Assembly (NCBI RefSeq): GCF_022458985.1
Contig: NC_061777.1
Location: forward strand, 12,117,668-12,181,667
Direction: 5' to 3'
Source of the DNA: Mugil cephalus
Lineage: Eukaryota > Chordata > Actinopteri > Mugiliformes > Mugilidae
DNA: 64,000 nt
Part shown: positions 34,101 to 49,100 of the stretch, piece by piece
How positions within the stretch are numbered: the first letter of the stretch is position 1
Layout of the letters: each line of letters starts with the position of its first letter
Translations under genes and position numbers: made by a program
The notes under the pieces: model-generated
Databases searched by the model: none
The model's input: only the letters and a program-made list of their open reading frames with translations
What the model was told of the DNA's origin: nothing

Positions 34101-37100
34101 TTCTATGAAGAATATGATCTCCAGGCTCTGTTTTTTTTGTACTCTCTTTGCCAGTCTCTGCTTTTTATCGTTATCACGTGTGATACATTCAGCCTCTGTG
34201 CTGATACATCATTGGCACGTATGAGGATGTATGTTTCTTTATTTTTCTAATGAAATGGGATTTAGATTTTTTTGGTCTGATCATGATTTTTACTTGACTT
34301 GCAACCTCGAGCAGTTCTTCTGCCAACAGGAGACTGCGGCCAAACAACTCGAGTTCAATTCATCAACTGTAGCTGCTGAAAAAGGAACACGAGATCCCGC
34401 TTTATTTATTTCCACCATTTTCCTGCTAACTCCATGATTTGCTTGATTAAGAACCATCATTTGTGAATGAAGCAAATACTATGTGTTACTGACGGAGCCG
34501 TGATAGGTTGCCATGATGTCTTCTTCTGTCGTCCGCTCTTTCTTAATCTTCCCCATTCCCTCTGCTGGCTTCACTTTGTCTCCATAAATTTTTTATAAAC
34601 CTCACTCAGCCTTCAGCTCCTCAAACTGTCAGTGTTGCTTCATATTTTTTAGTTGTTTTTTCCTGTTTTCTGTTGCTAAGAGATCATTGTACTGTAGTTG
34701 TCATAGAGTTTTCTGCACATATTGTATTTAATGTCTCTGCGTCGGTTAAGAAAAGGACCCTAGAACGGACTGCTGAGCTTTAGATGTTGGTTCCCCAGTG
34801 CAATGTTCTACTGGGAAACCTTTAGAACTGGCATTTATATGGATGTTATATAGATATGTGCCACCCAACTAGACCAGCCCAGGCCCCCCTGATCCCACAG
34901 CAGTGATGCTTCTTGATGGCAGCAGCCATCCCCTCAGAAGGTCTATGTCCATTCTTTGGAGGCACAAAGGAGACCTACACAATATTAGAAAGGTGGTCAT
35001 AATGTTACGCCTGAAACAACTCTCGGTGCATATGGTATTAACTCCTGTGTATGTTTGAGTTGTAAGGCGCGTGTGTCTTCAGGTCTCGTGTTTGTGCACC
35101 ATCTGCATGTCATCTCTGTCACTCCTTGTGCTGACGGTAGGTATTGTTCAAAGCACTCAAACTGGATATATGTTCAGACCAGACACTGTTGGTGCACTCT
35201 AGCAAGCCTTTATTGCTATGTGTTGAAACCATCCTTTTTTTTCTTACGACGCCAGACGGCATACGTGTTGAAATCTGACATGGCTTGAAGCGTAATGGCG
35301 AGTTCATCTGGGAAGGCCTTAATACGTCGCATGTGTGTTTCTTATTCTTCTGAGCGAGTGATGACACACGTAGTGACCCTTTCATTTTGCAGGAATATAT
35401 AATAAGGTGGTGGAATTTTACACGATGTGCACGATGAAAAAATAAAACAGCAGTAGTGTTCTTTAGTTGAGCTGTTATTGCCACCTCAGAGCAAAGGGGA
35501 CCGTAAAAAAGCAAACATTTTACTATTAATCAATACTTGATACCAGATTTGGTGTGTCAAACTATATGATTCAGCAGATTAGGGAGTGACGATAACCCTC
35601 AAGATATAACCGGTCATTTAACTCAGCAGCATTAGCCGCCTTTAGCTCCACTCCTGCTCCAACTCTTGGACCTCTTTGAATTAGGCAGGCACTGCCAAGA
35701 TGACAGCTGTGGCCAAATGACTGAGCTTCAAAAGCTTCAAAAGCACTCTTTAGGAATCCCATGTGTTATGTATTGGTATGTGTCTTTATATACAGTGCGT
35801 TCACCTAACTCACGTTATGAGTTATCGCTACATCTGGCGAAGGAAGATAACGTGAGCGCTCGTCAGTGTTGTTTTTGGAGCGTTGGTATAACAGATGCAG
35901 ATAGCATTAAAGGATATGGACGTTTTGATGATGTGTTGTCAACGCGAGGTCAACAATTCAAACTCTCCAACGTTTCCAGTCGGTGAAGGTAAAGATTTAT
36001 ACGCCTGTCTTTGAGGTTCTTGGCATGTTTGAGGTGTTTTCTCTTTCAGTTTGTTGTCTATACCGTGCCCCTGATCCTCTGACGGGAACGCAAGAATATC
36101 TCCACACATATTGCATGTGTACGCGTCGTCTTCTGTGTTTTATCTCAAGTATTATGTGTGCGCAGCGTCAAAGCTGCCGTCTACTGTCATGGCCAGAGCA
36201 GCAGAGCTATAAATCAAATACCCTGGGAAGCTTGGAGTGTTTGGCTCGTAGCGTCGAGAGATCATTTGATTTTCTGTTTCTGATTTTCTCACTGATTTGC
36301 TGCACTGTCTTTGATATGAAACCGCTTTGACTTTGAAAAGTTATTTTTTTCAATAATCATGTTTCGAAACAATTTTTTTTTGCTTTTGGAACGTGACTCC
36401 GCACCAGCACAGAAAACAAATGCTTCAGACACGGCTAATTAAATACTTGCAGCGCAAATTAAAAATGTTTTTCCTGACTCTGTTTACGACCCGTTCGAAA
36501 CCAGCTGAACTCTCGTGCGCGGCTGTGCGGCGGCAGGTTACGTTAACACAGAGGGAAACAGAGCCGTTCTTTGTTTGTTAGGGCGTTTCATTGTGTAGAT
36601 GAGAGGTAACATTTGTGTGGGTTGAAGGCAGGAACAGAGCACTAATTGGGGAAAATGTGTAATTGAACATTTTGTGGTTGGCATTTGGTCCAGAGCAGTG
36701 CCAGCGTGGTTAGCATGAACACGCCCCTGGAAATGGGTCAAAGTGAGTAAAAACCCCACAGATTCAAGCTACCCAGAAACTTTTTTTTTCCCTCTTTCGC
36801 TCTCTTTCTTCCTTCCTCTCCATCCGTTCAATCCTAATCACTGTTATGCTGTTTTCTCTACACTTCCTTCTTCCTGCTATGTGCTCGAGGGCCGCGGTGA
36901 GTGATGTTGCGTGTGTTGGGCTAATATGACTATAAAAGGTTGGGGCCGCAGAGCCTTAACACTAATCCTGGTGCAGAGCCTCTTTTATTAGCCCTGCGTG
37001 TGTCTATGTGTGTGTGTGTGGGTGTGTGTGTGTGTGCGAGAGACGAAGACAGGGGCAAAGGAAACAGACCAAAAGACGTCTAAACCCACCTAACACCCTC

Positions 37101-40100
37101 TCATCCTTGACTGTCGCTCCTCTTTTAGCAGGAAATGCATTCTCTTGTTGAAACACCTCAAGTGATATATTGTCAGGCGAAAGAGCCACATCACAGCAAG
37201 AACCGCTACAGAAGTGGTTGGTGCGTGTGTGTGTGTGTTCGGTGAAGTGCCCTGTGTGGTCCTTGTTCATAGTGTCAGGAGAAACAGATGACCTCACCCC
37301 CCATTTGGACACACTTGGACCCTCTGTGTGACCAAGAATGGTCAGAGCCATTCAGCCGCCAGGTGTTTCTGACCTTTATTAACACATAACATAGCAAACG
37401 CACAAAAGCTAGTTTGTAATTTGGTAATGATACTTCACCGCTAGGCCCGGATAAAAGGCTTTGGCGTCATGGGAAAAGGACAAGAGATCCATCCTACGCA
37501 CAACTGTAGTCTGTCACTGCGCTCCCTCAACCTTACTGATAAGAGGGGCTCTGGCTTGTATGACACATGCTGACTCAATGCACACTGTGGTGGTGACAGT
37601 CAGTAACGAAGGCTCCCACTGCAGTATTTTAGGCCAGAAAAGCTTTTATTTGTATGTGCTGTGTAAGTATACTCCCCCCATTCTTTAACTGTGCCATAAA
37701 TTAATTAAACACAAAAAGTGGTAAACTCGTAATTAGACATTTAATCTAATCTGATATTATTTCCGCATGGAGTCGAGGCCCTTTATGCGCCCGTTAAAGG
37801 CTTAGCGGCCTCACAACTCTTCTCCAACGCTTGTTTACGTGATCCACTCAGCACTGCTCACAAATAAATGTGTGATTGTTTATTTGTGTGGAAAATGTTA
37901 CACGCCACCACCACCACCAGAGATGATTATGAATCAAAATTCCCAACTGTATTTGTGTATGTTGATCCGTGTTGCGCAACGTGGCTGGTACCCCGCTGCT
38001 CTACATGAGTTTTTTTTTTTTTTTTTTAGCGTGGCTTGAATCTGTTTCAGATTAAGCCACTTCCTCCAGAGCAGAACAACAGTTAATCAATCTTTGTTAA
38101 AACGTGCCTCAGAAATCATGGGAGACACCGAAAACCGGAGACAACGGTCTCACAAGTGTATGTATGTTTAATGATGCATTTAAAGTGAGAGGTGTCAGGC
38201 TTATAATTGCCATTTTGTCGCAGCCCATAAAAAGTGATACGTGTCTACACCACGCAGCGTACAATTATCTGTTTGTCACCTTTTAAACAGCATTTTGTAT
38301 GGAGAATAAGGGCGTAATTGTTTTTTACTGGGACTGAATTCAATTTACTTGAACTTAATTGGACCTTTAAAAAGGTGTCAAAATTGGCTTCCTTTCTTTT
38401 TTGCTTTTGCTCTGAGGCATACAAAACTTCGCTCTACTTAGCAACCTGCATTATTAATTTCCTGCTTATCTCCCTTATGCTACACTAATGACATACAAAA
38501 AAGGAAAAAAAGTAAACTTGGGATTTAAAAAACAAGCTGTAATACCACCTCAAAATATTTTTTTGCTGCATGCATTTTCAAAAAAAACTAAACAAAAAAC
38601 AAAAAACTGACGTGATAAACATGATAGTAATGGAAAAAGTGGACTTGTTTTTGCACACTGCGGTTCTAAATATTTGAGCATTTTTCTCTAACGAGCTGTA
38701 ACCCCAGTATGAAACCCAGGTAACTCAAACATGATGGTTTCTGCTATTAGACACGCATCATTGGTCGTAGTGTAGACTCTCCATCATGTGGTAGACCACC
38801 ACGTCTTTCATTAACTTTCCACAAATACTCCTGTGATAGAAAGGATTCATAAATCCTCTGATAAATACAGGGATGAATGTGTGCTTCCCACATCACCTTG
38901 AACCACCCGCCTGCACGGTAATCCCGACTGTCAAGTCGCCCGTAATAATTTAAGCTCTTTGTGGTTTTTGTGTTTCTCCAGCTGACGGACGGCGGGAAGG
39001 CGGCTAAAGGTGGTATTGCCATTGGAGACATGGTTCTTTCCATTGATGGCATCGCCACGGAGGGCATGAACCACCTGGAGGCCCAGAACAAAATCAAGAG
39101 CTGCACCGGCAACCTCAGCCTCACTCTGCAGAAGTAAGCGATGACCTCACACTAACACACTCACACTCGCACACACCGTGCGTCCGCAGTTGTTCAGCCG
39201 AAACCAAGTCACATCACCTCGCAGTGATTTAGTGTGAGAACGTGAACGGGCTGCCATTTATCTCCATGACAACACGGGATCCACTCTCAGACCCTCCTAA
39301 ACGACACCTCTCTGCATCAGATTTAAAGGTCATGCTTCCCCCCCTTTTAACCCCGGACATTTTGCATCCAGGCAGATGTTCGCTGTTGTTTTAGGAGTTA
39401 ATCTTTGCTCTAACACACATCAACGCCATTAGCTGTGCCTGAACCCCCATTCCCTGGGTGAAAGAGGAATCGCTAAACTCACAGTGAGCGCGTGCACACG
39501 TGGACCACCCCCTCCTCCCCAAGGCCTACTCCTCACGTTTCGGTGGAATCCTGCGCAGTGGAGCTGATTTATCTCAAGCATTTCTCTGAGACTGTGTGCG
39601 TGTGTGTGTGTGTGTGTGTATGGCTTCATATTGTCTCTCATGTGGTTTGAATTGTCTGGATCTTTGGCAGCACTTGTACGCATGTGTGTGCCTTTTTATT
39701 CAAACACTGCGAGAAGTTCAAGGCTCCCACTCTTGTACTTACGGGTTGAAGTTGTGAAAGAAATCCCTGCAATCAGCACATAGGGAAGTAAACATTTAAT
39801 TAATGTTTGCTACACGCAAAGTCTGAGCAGGCCGTAGGAATGGAATAATGCTCTGTCCGCTGTTCTCTGCGTGTGGTTGTGACGCAGCTCCGTCAGTCTC
39901 TTTGTCTGGATTTCGCATTCTGTCTTCCCCCGGCGACTTTTCATCCTTCTCGCCCTCCACTCCCCTCATTTGAATCTAACTGAGTGTGTCTTCTAATTTG
40001 AGTCCAAATGATGACAGACCGAAGATATTTCCTTTCAGTCGAGTGGAAGAGAACACATGCAGAAAAATCACAGGGCTTTTCGTAGCTCAAGGTTATTGTG

Positions 40101-43100
40101 GGTTTGTGTGCTACTGTGAGTCAAAGACCTCCGTGCTCTGGTCCTATTTTTTTTTAACATGAGGGTAACATTAGAATAACACTTGGTTAAAGGCCCATGA
40201 TGGATGAGATATTTATCAAAAGGAGGTTCATATTCTGATGTATGACTAAGGTTTTATATTGAGGAACTTTGCCAAGTTTTGCTGACCATATGGAAGATGC
40301 GCAGCCACTGAAACTAGAATAGTTTTTGCAAGAAACCGAAGGGAAATCATTGAAATCTATGTATTTAATCTTGTCTTGGCACTGATAAAATAAGATCTTA
40401 GTTTTGGTTTACAGGGGTCTTCAACGTGTTTCAGGCCTAGGACCCCCAAACTGATGGAGGACTTAAGTAGGGACCTCCTACCTACTATATGTATTGTATA
40501 TTTAACTCGGCCTAGTGCTTATGTTATACATTATTATCATTTTGCATTCAATATTAAGCTATTTGGATAATACACAGGTGCAATATAGGCTCTCGGCCAG
40601 TTGCGGGGAACCTGACAGAGTCAGTGTGTAATATGGGGCCTCGTGATTGGCTCAGCAACAATAGGGACGGGGATTGACAAGTCTCAGCTAGTCCAGTGCT
40701 CTGTGTGAAACAGTGCGCTGTTTGCTGACTGAAAGATAACGTCTTCTGCCTCCTGTTATCCCTTACCTAAAATACGTTGGATTCATTCATGAGTATTTAA
40801 AGAAATTTAAATCTGTGGGTGAAAATTAAAAAAAATATGTAGAAAAATGTCAAATCAACCAAAGATTTTGTGAACCCTCCTGCAGTACCTCCACAGACCC
40901 TCTAGGGGAAACAGCTATCCAGTCTCTGCTCAAAGGTTTCTAGGGATCCAGGAAGTGATTGCGCCTATAGCCATTAAGTAGTCCACCACATAACACATAC
41001 ATTTACTTGAACCTGAAGTTAATTTTTAGAATAATTTAAGTCAAAAGTAAATAAGTATTTTTCTCTATTTGTCATAACTATTCCTTAATGATCCCAATTT
41101 CGTAAAAACAACAACAACAGTGGTCAGTTGTGTAAGGAGATTTAAACAGACGTGCACATGGTTCCCCTCTTGCAGCTGTAAATCTTCTCGCTGTGTTAGG
41201 ACTCAAACATTTCCCCAATTGGACAAGTTTGTGTGACATGAGGTTAGCATTGTGAAATGGTGTATTTCAACACAAATCCTAATGTAAACCAAGTAGTCTG
41301 GTTTTAGGTGCGTAAACCTAGTCAAACAGCAACCGAAAATAAAACTAATATATTTTCAAAAAGAAAAAAACAATGGTTGGACCACGGTCCACCATCAAAT
41401 GCAGACTTTTTCTCACTGCCTCAGCGGCACATTTTAATCTTCTATATACTGTCGGTTGTTTCTGCAAACAATCACAAGTAACATTTTTGGGGGTCATTAA
41501 CTATCAGCCGAGCCTGTCATTTATGCATGTGAACTTGGCCTTCAAGAGTTGTTTTGCTGTTCTTCTGTGTTACTGTTGCTGCAGTGATAAATATTTTTCG
41601 CAACGTGTCAGTGCAACTGAACAAATCTCACGCATGCTCCAGGACGTGCATTATTTAGGGAACAGTAACGAGGATTTTCTGTCCTGCGTTTTGTTTCACG
41701 CCCCATTAAAAACACATGGAGCAGCTTGCTTCATTAAATTTAAGTATTATAATATTAAGACTATGTGACTGGGCATCTGCTTCAAGTGCAGATTGCCACA
41801 GCTTCTGCTTTACTAGGATTCTTTAGAGCCCAAAGGATTGACAGTAATCCCCATGCATTCTCGGGCCTCCATTTACACTGAGGAATAAAATCGGTCTCTG
41901 TTTGTTGCTTGGCATTCACTGGCACTCTGATTGACATGTTGTATATTCTAACCATGTCATGCCAAGGTCAACATCTGGAATTTAATGGCTTTACATGCAT
42001 AATGGAAAAAAACAATCTAGTCGCGTTTCTGTTGGTTTTTATGGGTATCACTTGCTTCTCTTTTCCTTTTTGCCTGCACATTCTGATTGGGTTTATCAGA
42101 CGGTCAGATAGCAAAACAGAGCGAGACGAGTGAGGACATACAGAGAAATGTTAACAATGCACGTGTGTGTATTTTAAAAGGAGACAGGTTGTTATTCCAT
42201 TTCCAAATAAAGGGGTGATGTGGAGACGAGATGGGCAGCAGATGTGTGAAGGACAAGAAAGGAGAAGCTGTAAAATCAAGTTTGTCCGTATAAGAAGATT
42301 TTAAACTGACATAAGTCAGTGTTGTCCTGGCTACGGTTGCTTTTAGGGATGGCCAACATGAGGAGCGCCAAATTATCCTGGCACTGACCTGCTTCTCCAT
42401 CCAGTAAAAAGCAGGAACAGAACTGGGGTTTATTAACTGTAAATGCACGAATGCAAATACCATGGTTACCAGGGTAATCATCACACAGCAGCGCTCATTT
42501 AGCTGTCTGTGAGAGTTTCTTTATTTGAACAGGGGGAAAATCCCAGGTATAGTAAAGCAAACGAAATTGCGGGCCCAGGTGCCAAACATTGACTGTATAT
42601 ACTATGGACATACCCATCGTGACGTCACCCATTGGATTGTGAACCTAGAAAGTGAAGCCTGAAGTGGGCGGAGCCCACGGCCGCCATGTTGGATGACTCC
42701 ACTTACACGTGGATATTCCAAATATGGACATGGTGGGTTGTGTTGGACGTTGAGTCACTCCAAGCGGGATTGCCCTCAATAATGCAGAATTTTATACCTT
42801 GATAAAAAATAAACAAATGAGTTAGAAAAAGAAATCATCCCCCATACAGGTGTCATGAATAGTAAAATAAACTATTGAGACTAAAACCATTTTTTGCACC
42901 AGGCTGTAAACATGTTTAATAATGCTGGTAAGTTGGGCTTTTTAATGTCTGTGGGAATTTGCTCCAGCCTCAAGTGGCCAATCGATGAACTGCTGTGTTT
43001 TGCACTTCCCACGAGGGCTTCATCGCTCAGACCTGGAGTTTACTGCCTGGTGCCAAAGCATTATCAGCGGAGGTCTGTAGCTGTTGCATTCACTGTAGCT

Positions 43101-46100
43101 TAGATCAAACACTTTTAACAGGTCACACCAAGGTCAAGAGAAAGTTAAGCCAGCTGTTTAATTTCAAATGAGCAAGAGGTCTGAAATATGTGAAGGAAAA
43201 AGATTTTTTCCTTAAATGAGCAGCATTATCTTGGATAGTCTTTTTATAAACTCTCAGATTGTTCTTGTAAGTACTGGCCGTCACCCTATCTGCTAGTTTA
43301 AACGCAGCTTCTGTGCAAAATATGCACTTCCAAGAGGCTTTATACTTGATAAGCAGACGTCAAACACATCAAAGACAATTTTAACAGTTTCTTTGATCCA
43401 CAGACAATTAATAGAGGATTGTCAACCAGTAGTCTTACATAGTTTACTTCTCATGCATGTCTGCATACTGGACTGAACTATGTTTAAAAGCTGCTGTGAG
43501 CCAGTGGTGTGCAAATTGAATTACATGGTTGTAAGTCTGTTGATATATCGTGGCATGACAAAGGAAATGGGTGAGAGATTGCATACCATTTCAAAGGCCA
43601 GTACCACTAGTATCACACAGTACAATAACTCGTTTAGATGCTCACTACTCAAATAATATTTTGGCTGTTTCTTAGACTGATTGAATAGATTAAATTTCAT
43701 TCCAAATCATCAGTGGAAAAATAAATAAATATGGTTACAGATGTTTGGGTAGGTTGTTCTTCTGGCTGCAAACGCACTTTGTATTTTTATTTAACGGGAA
43801 AGAAAGAATGATTAAAAAAAAAAAACGGACGGAAATGAAAGTGAGAGCATGACAAAAAAGGTAACACGTATGGAGAAGAAATGATGGCACAAGGTGAGAA
43901 TGTTAAAACATCACTACTCCGTGTGTAGATTCATATATCTCCATAAAGTTTTACTATGAGTACTTGTGCACAGCTGTGAAAAAAATGCAGTCGAGTTTCT
44001 GGGAATTTCTTTTTTTTTTTTTGCGGTAAATCATTTTTCCATTCTTATCTTCAGTGTCAAACTGAATTCCCAATGATGAAACCTATAAAAACAACCAATA
44101 TCTTGTTTGCTAAGCAGACTGTTTTACTATGAGAGCGATAGTAGACACATGTGGTGCACATGTGTCCATAACGCACATACATGCACACACAGGAACACAC
44201 ACAGACAGACTTTCATGAAGATGGTTGGTCGGGTTTTGGCTTTGACTTTATACGACTGCAGCTGCTGTGATTGCGATTAAATTCTTGATTAATCATTTAT
44301 TTTGCGAACGGTGGGAAAGAAATGTAGTGAAACGTTTGTAATAATCTCTCTGAGCCGTGTTTGACCATACGTCCTAACATTTACTCAAATTTAAAAGCAT
44401 TCACTTTTACATATTATTGGTAGAAGCAGCATATTCTTATATGTATCAGAGCTACAATCAGAATTTAATTTTCTTCCAAACGACTAATTGAGGCAGCGTA
44501 TTCTTCTTCTTTATCTTCCTTACAGACAAGAATCAATGCTAGTGAAAAAGTGAGGCATTGAAGACCCTATAGAATGAGATTTAATGTTTATTTAAATACG
44601 CTCTCTACATCAATAAATGGGCCAACAAGGATATTGTACATGAAAATGGTATTTTAGAGTCAGTTTTCTCCTCGAAAACTATATAAATCTATATATTGAT
44701 GCCATTTGGAGGCATACTTAATCAGTTTGGGATCGAAGGATTGAGGATTTTCATGTTGTGGCTGATATATACATATATCTTGTGGCTGGTATATATTAAA
44801 ATAAAAACACTCCTCTAGCCATCAATGGAGACTTGAAATAAGACAGTCAGACTTAAAGGTGAATGATTTGCGTGGTAAAATGAGCCAGATTACAGAAAAA
44901 CAGGTTGAGCATAAGTGAGTTTTCCTTGTTGACTGATGGGAGACTAGTTGATAAAATGAGAAAATGTGGTAGAAGGAAGATATTCGGAAAGAGGAAAGTA
45001 GAGGAAAGAGTGACGTCTGGAAAGAAGAAATGGACAGAGATGGCAATGGAGACTGAGAAAGAGACACTGATGATGAATTAGATTAAGAGAAATGGAAATT
45101 AAGTTTAAAGCAGTAAATACGAAAGCCAAGAGAATGAAGTTTGGCTTACGAGGTTTCAGGAAACACAAGGAGATTTTCTCCCTTGCTGATGGCTTTGTCC
45201 AGACGCGGTCCCTCTAGTGGAGTGCAATCAAAACACTTTCAACACTTAAACTAGCCTCTTTAGCGATCTAATTATTCTCCATAGAGGTACGCCGAAGCAT
45301 TAAACTCTTCGCTTCAACCAATTATCCTCCACCTCAACAAAACCACCTTTGTATTTCACTGTTGCACGATTCAACTGCCAGTCTCTGGCTAAATTCTCTA
45401 TTCCCCACAGTAAAGTCTTTTTTGAAGCCCATTTGACTTTTTAATGGGTCTGTGCGCATGTGTGTGTAAAGAACATTTTTTTTCTTTAGTAATAATGGCA
45501 CAGCCTCTAGGTCCTGATGTGTTTAAGGGTGTTAAATGGGACAAAGTGAAACACAGTTGACCCGATTTGCGCAGACACATGAGAGTAGACAGTAAGTGAT
45601 GGGATTATTGAATAAGCAAGCAAAGTTAAGGAGAAAGGGTTTGAAGCAGCTTTTGTGTTGTTCTGATTTAGCTCATTCTGCATTCATGCATGCTGTTGAA
45701 CAGGTCTCAAACAGTGTGATTACAGTATGTGAAAAGTCTTTCCTCTCTATGGTGAAAGAGCTCTGACTTACATTTAGAACAGTGGAGTCATAGGCATTCA
45801 CGTAGAAAGCTACACACATAGGCCGTAATAAGCCTAGGATAAACACAATCAGTTTTTTTTTTTTTTTTTACTTGTGTCCAGTCCTTGTCCTTGTCCAGTG
45901 CTACTTGTGTGGTAGCCCAAAGTTATGCCACTGATTTATAGACCCCCACCCCTTTTCCACATGCACCAGCACATTCATCAGTTACAAAGGAAGTTCGGCT
46001 CACCTCCACTCTGGATCTGTCACAAATGTAAATTTAGAACTCTGTTCCTCGAGAACAGTAACATACTGAACACTTGTTGCAGGAGGTGCGCATCACCTTT

Positions 46101-49100
46101 ACCCACATTTAGAGCCCCAGACGGAGGCAACCACAGGCAGGCTCGCGTACATGCACAGACCTCACATAAAACCAACCTCCAGCTGCCGCCTGAGTTATTT
46201 CGAGAGCGTAAGCTGGCCCTTGTGCAGGCGAAGGGGTCGGGTGGGCGACTTTTACGCGGGGTTGGGGTACAGTGTACGTTTACATTTTGTTTATGTTGTG
46301 TTCTGTAAAAAGAAACAATCCCTGACGCTTGTCCGCGGCCACGTGTCCAGCAAACACGAGCACGGGCATGTGCACGGGCGCTGGTGATGTCACTTTCCAT
46401 AGCCCCTTGTTTCACGGTATTGCACCTAGTTACTGGCTATTTCTAGCATTAGGTTAGATGTAATTTGTGTCCGTGTGTGTGCACATCCCAAACTAAGAGC
46501 TTCTTATCGTGTCAGAAATATGAGTTGAAGCATGAGTTGTGTAATTTCTCATTTGATCTGTTGGAGGTATGTCTTGAACACAACACTGTTACTTGAATAA
46601 AGTGATGCATTGCCCGTTTGTAGCTTACTCTCTGAAATGGAAACCCAGTATGCATGGTATGAGATACATGCAACAAGAATAGTATTAGCGTGGCTTTGAG
46701 AGAAACGGATAATTAGCTCAGACAGAGCATCGGCGGCGCGTCAGCGAGCCGAAATAGCTCAGTTGGGAGAGCGTTAGACTGAAGATCTAAAGGTCCCTGG
46801 TTCGATCCCGGGTTTCGGCAGAGCGGTACGACTTATGCTGCAAATTACCACCAGTGTGAGATAAACAAAAAGTGATCTCTCATGGTTTATATTCTATATC
46901 TTGAAGGCCTATACGTGCATGCTGCAGCAGGAGTGAGAGGCCTCTACGAAGACTTTGTCACTTTTCTTGTGAAGTGTAAATAACCTCAGCCGTAATGAAC
47001 TTTTCTCATGTTGTCGTAGCCCTAGGAGCGAGAACCAATTTCTTGCTTCTTGCTGAGCGTGTAACAAACTTAAGACACATTTCCTTTCCCGAAAGTGATA
47101 CTGCGATGTCCACATGCTCGTGATAACGTGATATGGCTGCTCATTATAGCTTTGGCAAAATGTCTGTTTATATTGCAGATAATGAAAAAAGATGCTGTTA
47201 AATTACAGTACGAAAAGATCGAAAATCCTGACCTGAAAAAGAGTATATAGAGATATATGTGTGTATATATATAGAGAGAGAGACAGAGAGGTATTTGTTT
47301 TCTCTGTATCTGTATCTCTGTACCCCATAATGAAATCCAACCACACTATTCTGATAAGAATATGATCTAGCTACGCCAGGCTGTGTATATGAGGTATTTA
47401 ATTGAAATAATAATCCATATAAGGAGCTTTCTACAGTCCGTAATGAGCTCTATGAAACTGGTCACAATATGGCAAATACCAGCACGACTTGTAAGGCTTG
47501 CAGCTCTATGCAAATCCTCTGTACTAATAGATCCTCTCTGTGCAGCTGCCTTTGTCACTTACTCGGCTCTGATATTTGCCAAAAATGTTCCGAGGCCAAG
47601 AGCGCTAAACCAGGCTCACCTGTCTCTGTCCTTCACTGGTCCGTTGTATTTGCCAGAGACCACCTAAAACTGATGGCTGTCATTTTTGGCTCGGCCTGCC
47701 GATGTTCACCAGCAATATCCTAATACCGGGAGAATGCAGCTACAGCTTCACTCACCTGTCTCTGCCTGTCTCTCTCTGGTCTGTTGTTTTCGCCAAAGAA
47801 AATACAAATCCCAAGAACATTAGGGGTCCAGGAAGGTAGCCCGCAGATATTCTTAGGCCAAGAACATTGTGTTAAACTCATCTGTCTCTGTTTTTTTTTC
47901 TGTCCGTTATTTGCCAAATATACCTTACTGTAAGCCAAAAGCTCTCATCTTTAGGCCAGTCAGCGTTGTTTAATCATACCCAAGCTGGAACGGTGTGAAG
48001 ACCGATCCGGGCTGATTAAAAGAGAAAAAACACGAAGCCAGATTTCATAAGTGCCGAATAATTAAGTGAATTTCAGCGTGTAAACTGCACACTCAGCAGT
48101 TTTGTTTCCAGCTAAAATAAACGCCGTGTTATAACTGATGACTCTGTAATAAACTCCAATCAACATGTTTGGAAACACAATGTCACAGTCACAGATATGA
48201 GTTTGCCATCTTCTCGCACAGTTCCCGTATTCAGCTGTGTGTATGCGTCACTGGCTCGCGTCGGCCGTGATAAATTCAAATTCGGCCAAGGTTCTCACTA
48301 TGTATTTATTTTTGCACTGATTTTGTTACATAATCGGACGACACCTGCTCGGCTCGGGGTGGTTAGATTCAAATACAGTATGTGTGTCCGTATTACACAA
48401 CAAATGCACCGTATGGATGAATACGTATAAGATGCACAGGGGTAACGCAATATCAGCCCTTAGTTGTATTTTCTGCACTCCTTCTTCACACTCATGCTGA
48501 AATTGTTATGTTTTTATAGTGGAAAGAAGAAAGAAGCTCTGGTATTTGTTCAGTGTCGGAGCCAGGGTCGTTTTACAATCAATGTCATCTCCGTGTCACT
48601 AAAGTTTATGCGTTTTTGAGGCAGTCGAATCCGTGTCACTCAAAGCCGCCTTTGTGCTTGTGTGTTAGTTAAAAAAAAAAAGAAAAAAAAAGGGGAACGG
48701 GAGAGAGTCAACCGGGGAATGGAGCAGGTAAACAGAAGCAGAAAGTTGGATGCACATCGGCGTGTCCATAACAAGATGAGAAGCGAAAAATAATCTCGTA
48801 AGTCTTACGTTTCCGCGAGTGAATTTGTCTGAGTGACGCTGACGCACATCAGTATCCATAACCTTTTCAGCAGACCGAGGGCCAGATGTTGAGTATGGAA
48901 AACACTTCCTGGTCCAGCTGTGGATCATTTTGATGAGCAGACTGTCTTGGTGCTCGGAGTAGTGGACCAGAGCTCTTTAGCTTGTCTTTTTTTTTCTCCC
49001 TTTGACGTATCGTGTTGTTTTTGTCGCCATTAAAAATAAGAGCGAGCTGCCAGACAGAAAAAAAAAAATGTAAACTCAGAAATAGGAAAATTAAATAAAC

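Larger units (their letters stand above)
26715..38981 (+). other. pdlim5: pdlim5 intron 2 (12.3 kb)
   Basis: No additional exon of the gene was recognised. Contains a compound (GT)n(AT)n microsatellite (31101-31142), other short GT runs (31868-31888, 37010-37037), a poly-T run (about 30658-30676) and two Tc1-like remnants (33270 and 34755). The rest shows no structure I can name. Confidence 0.6.
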
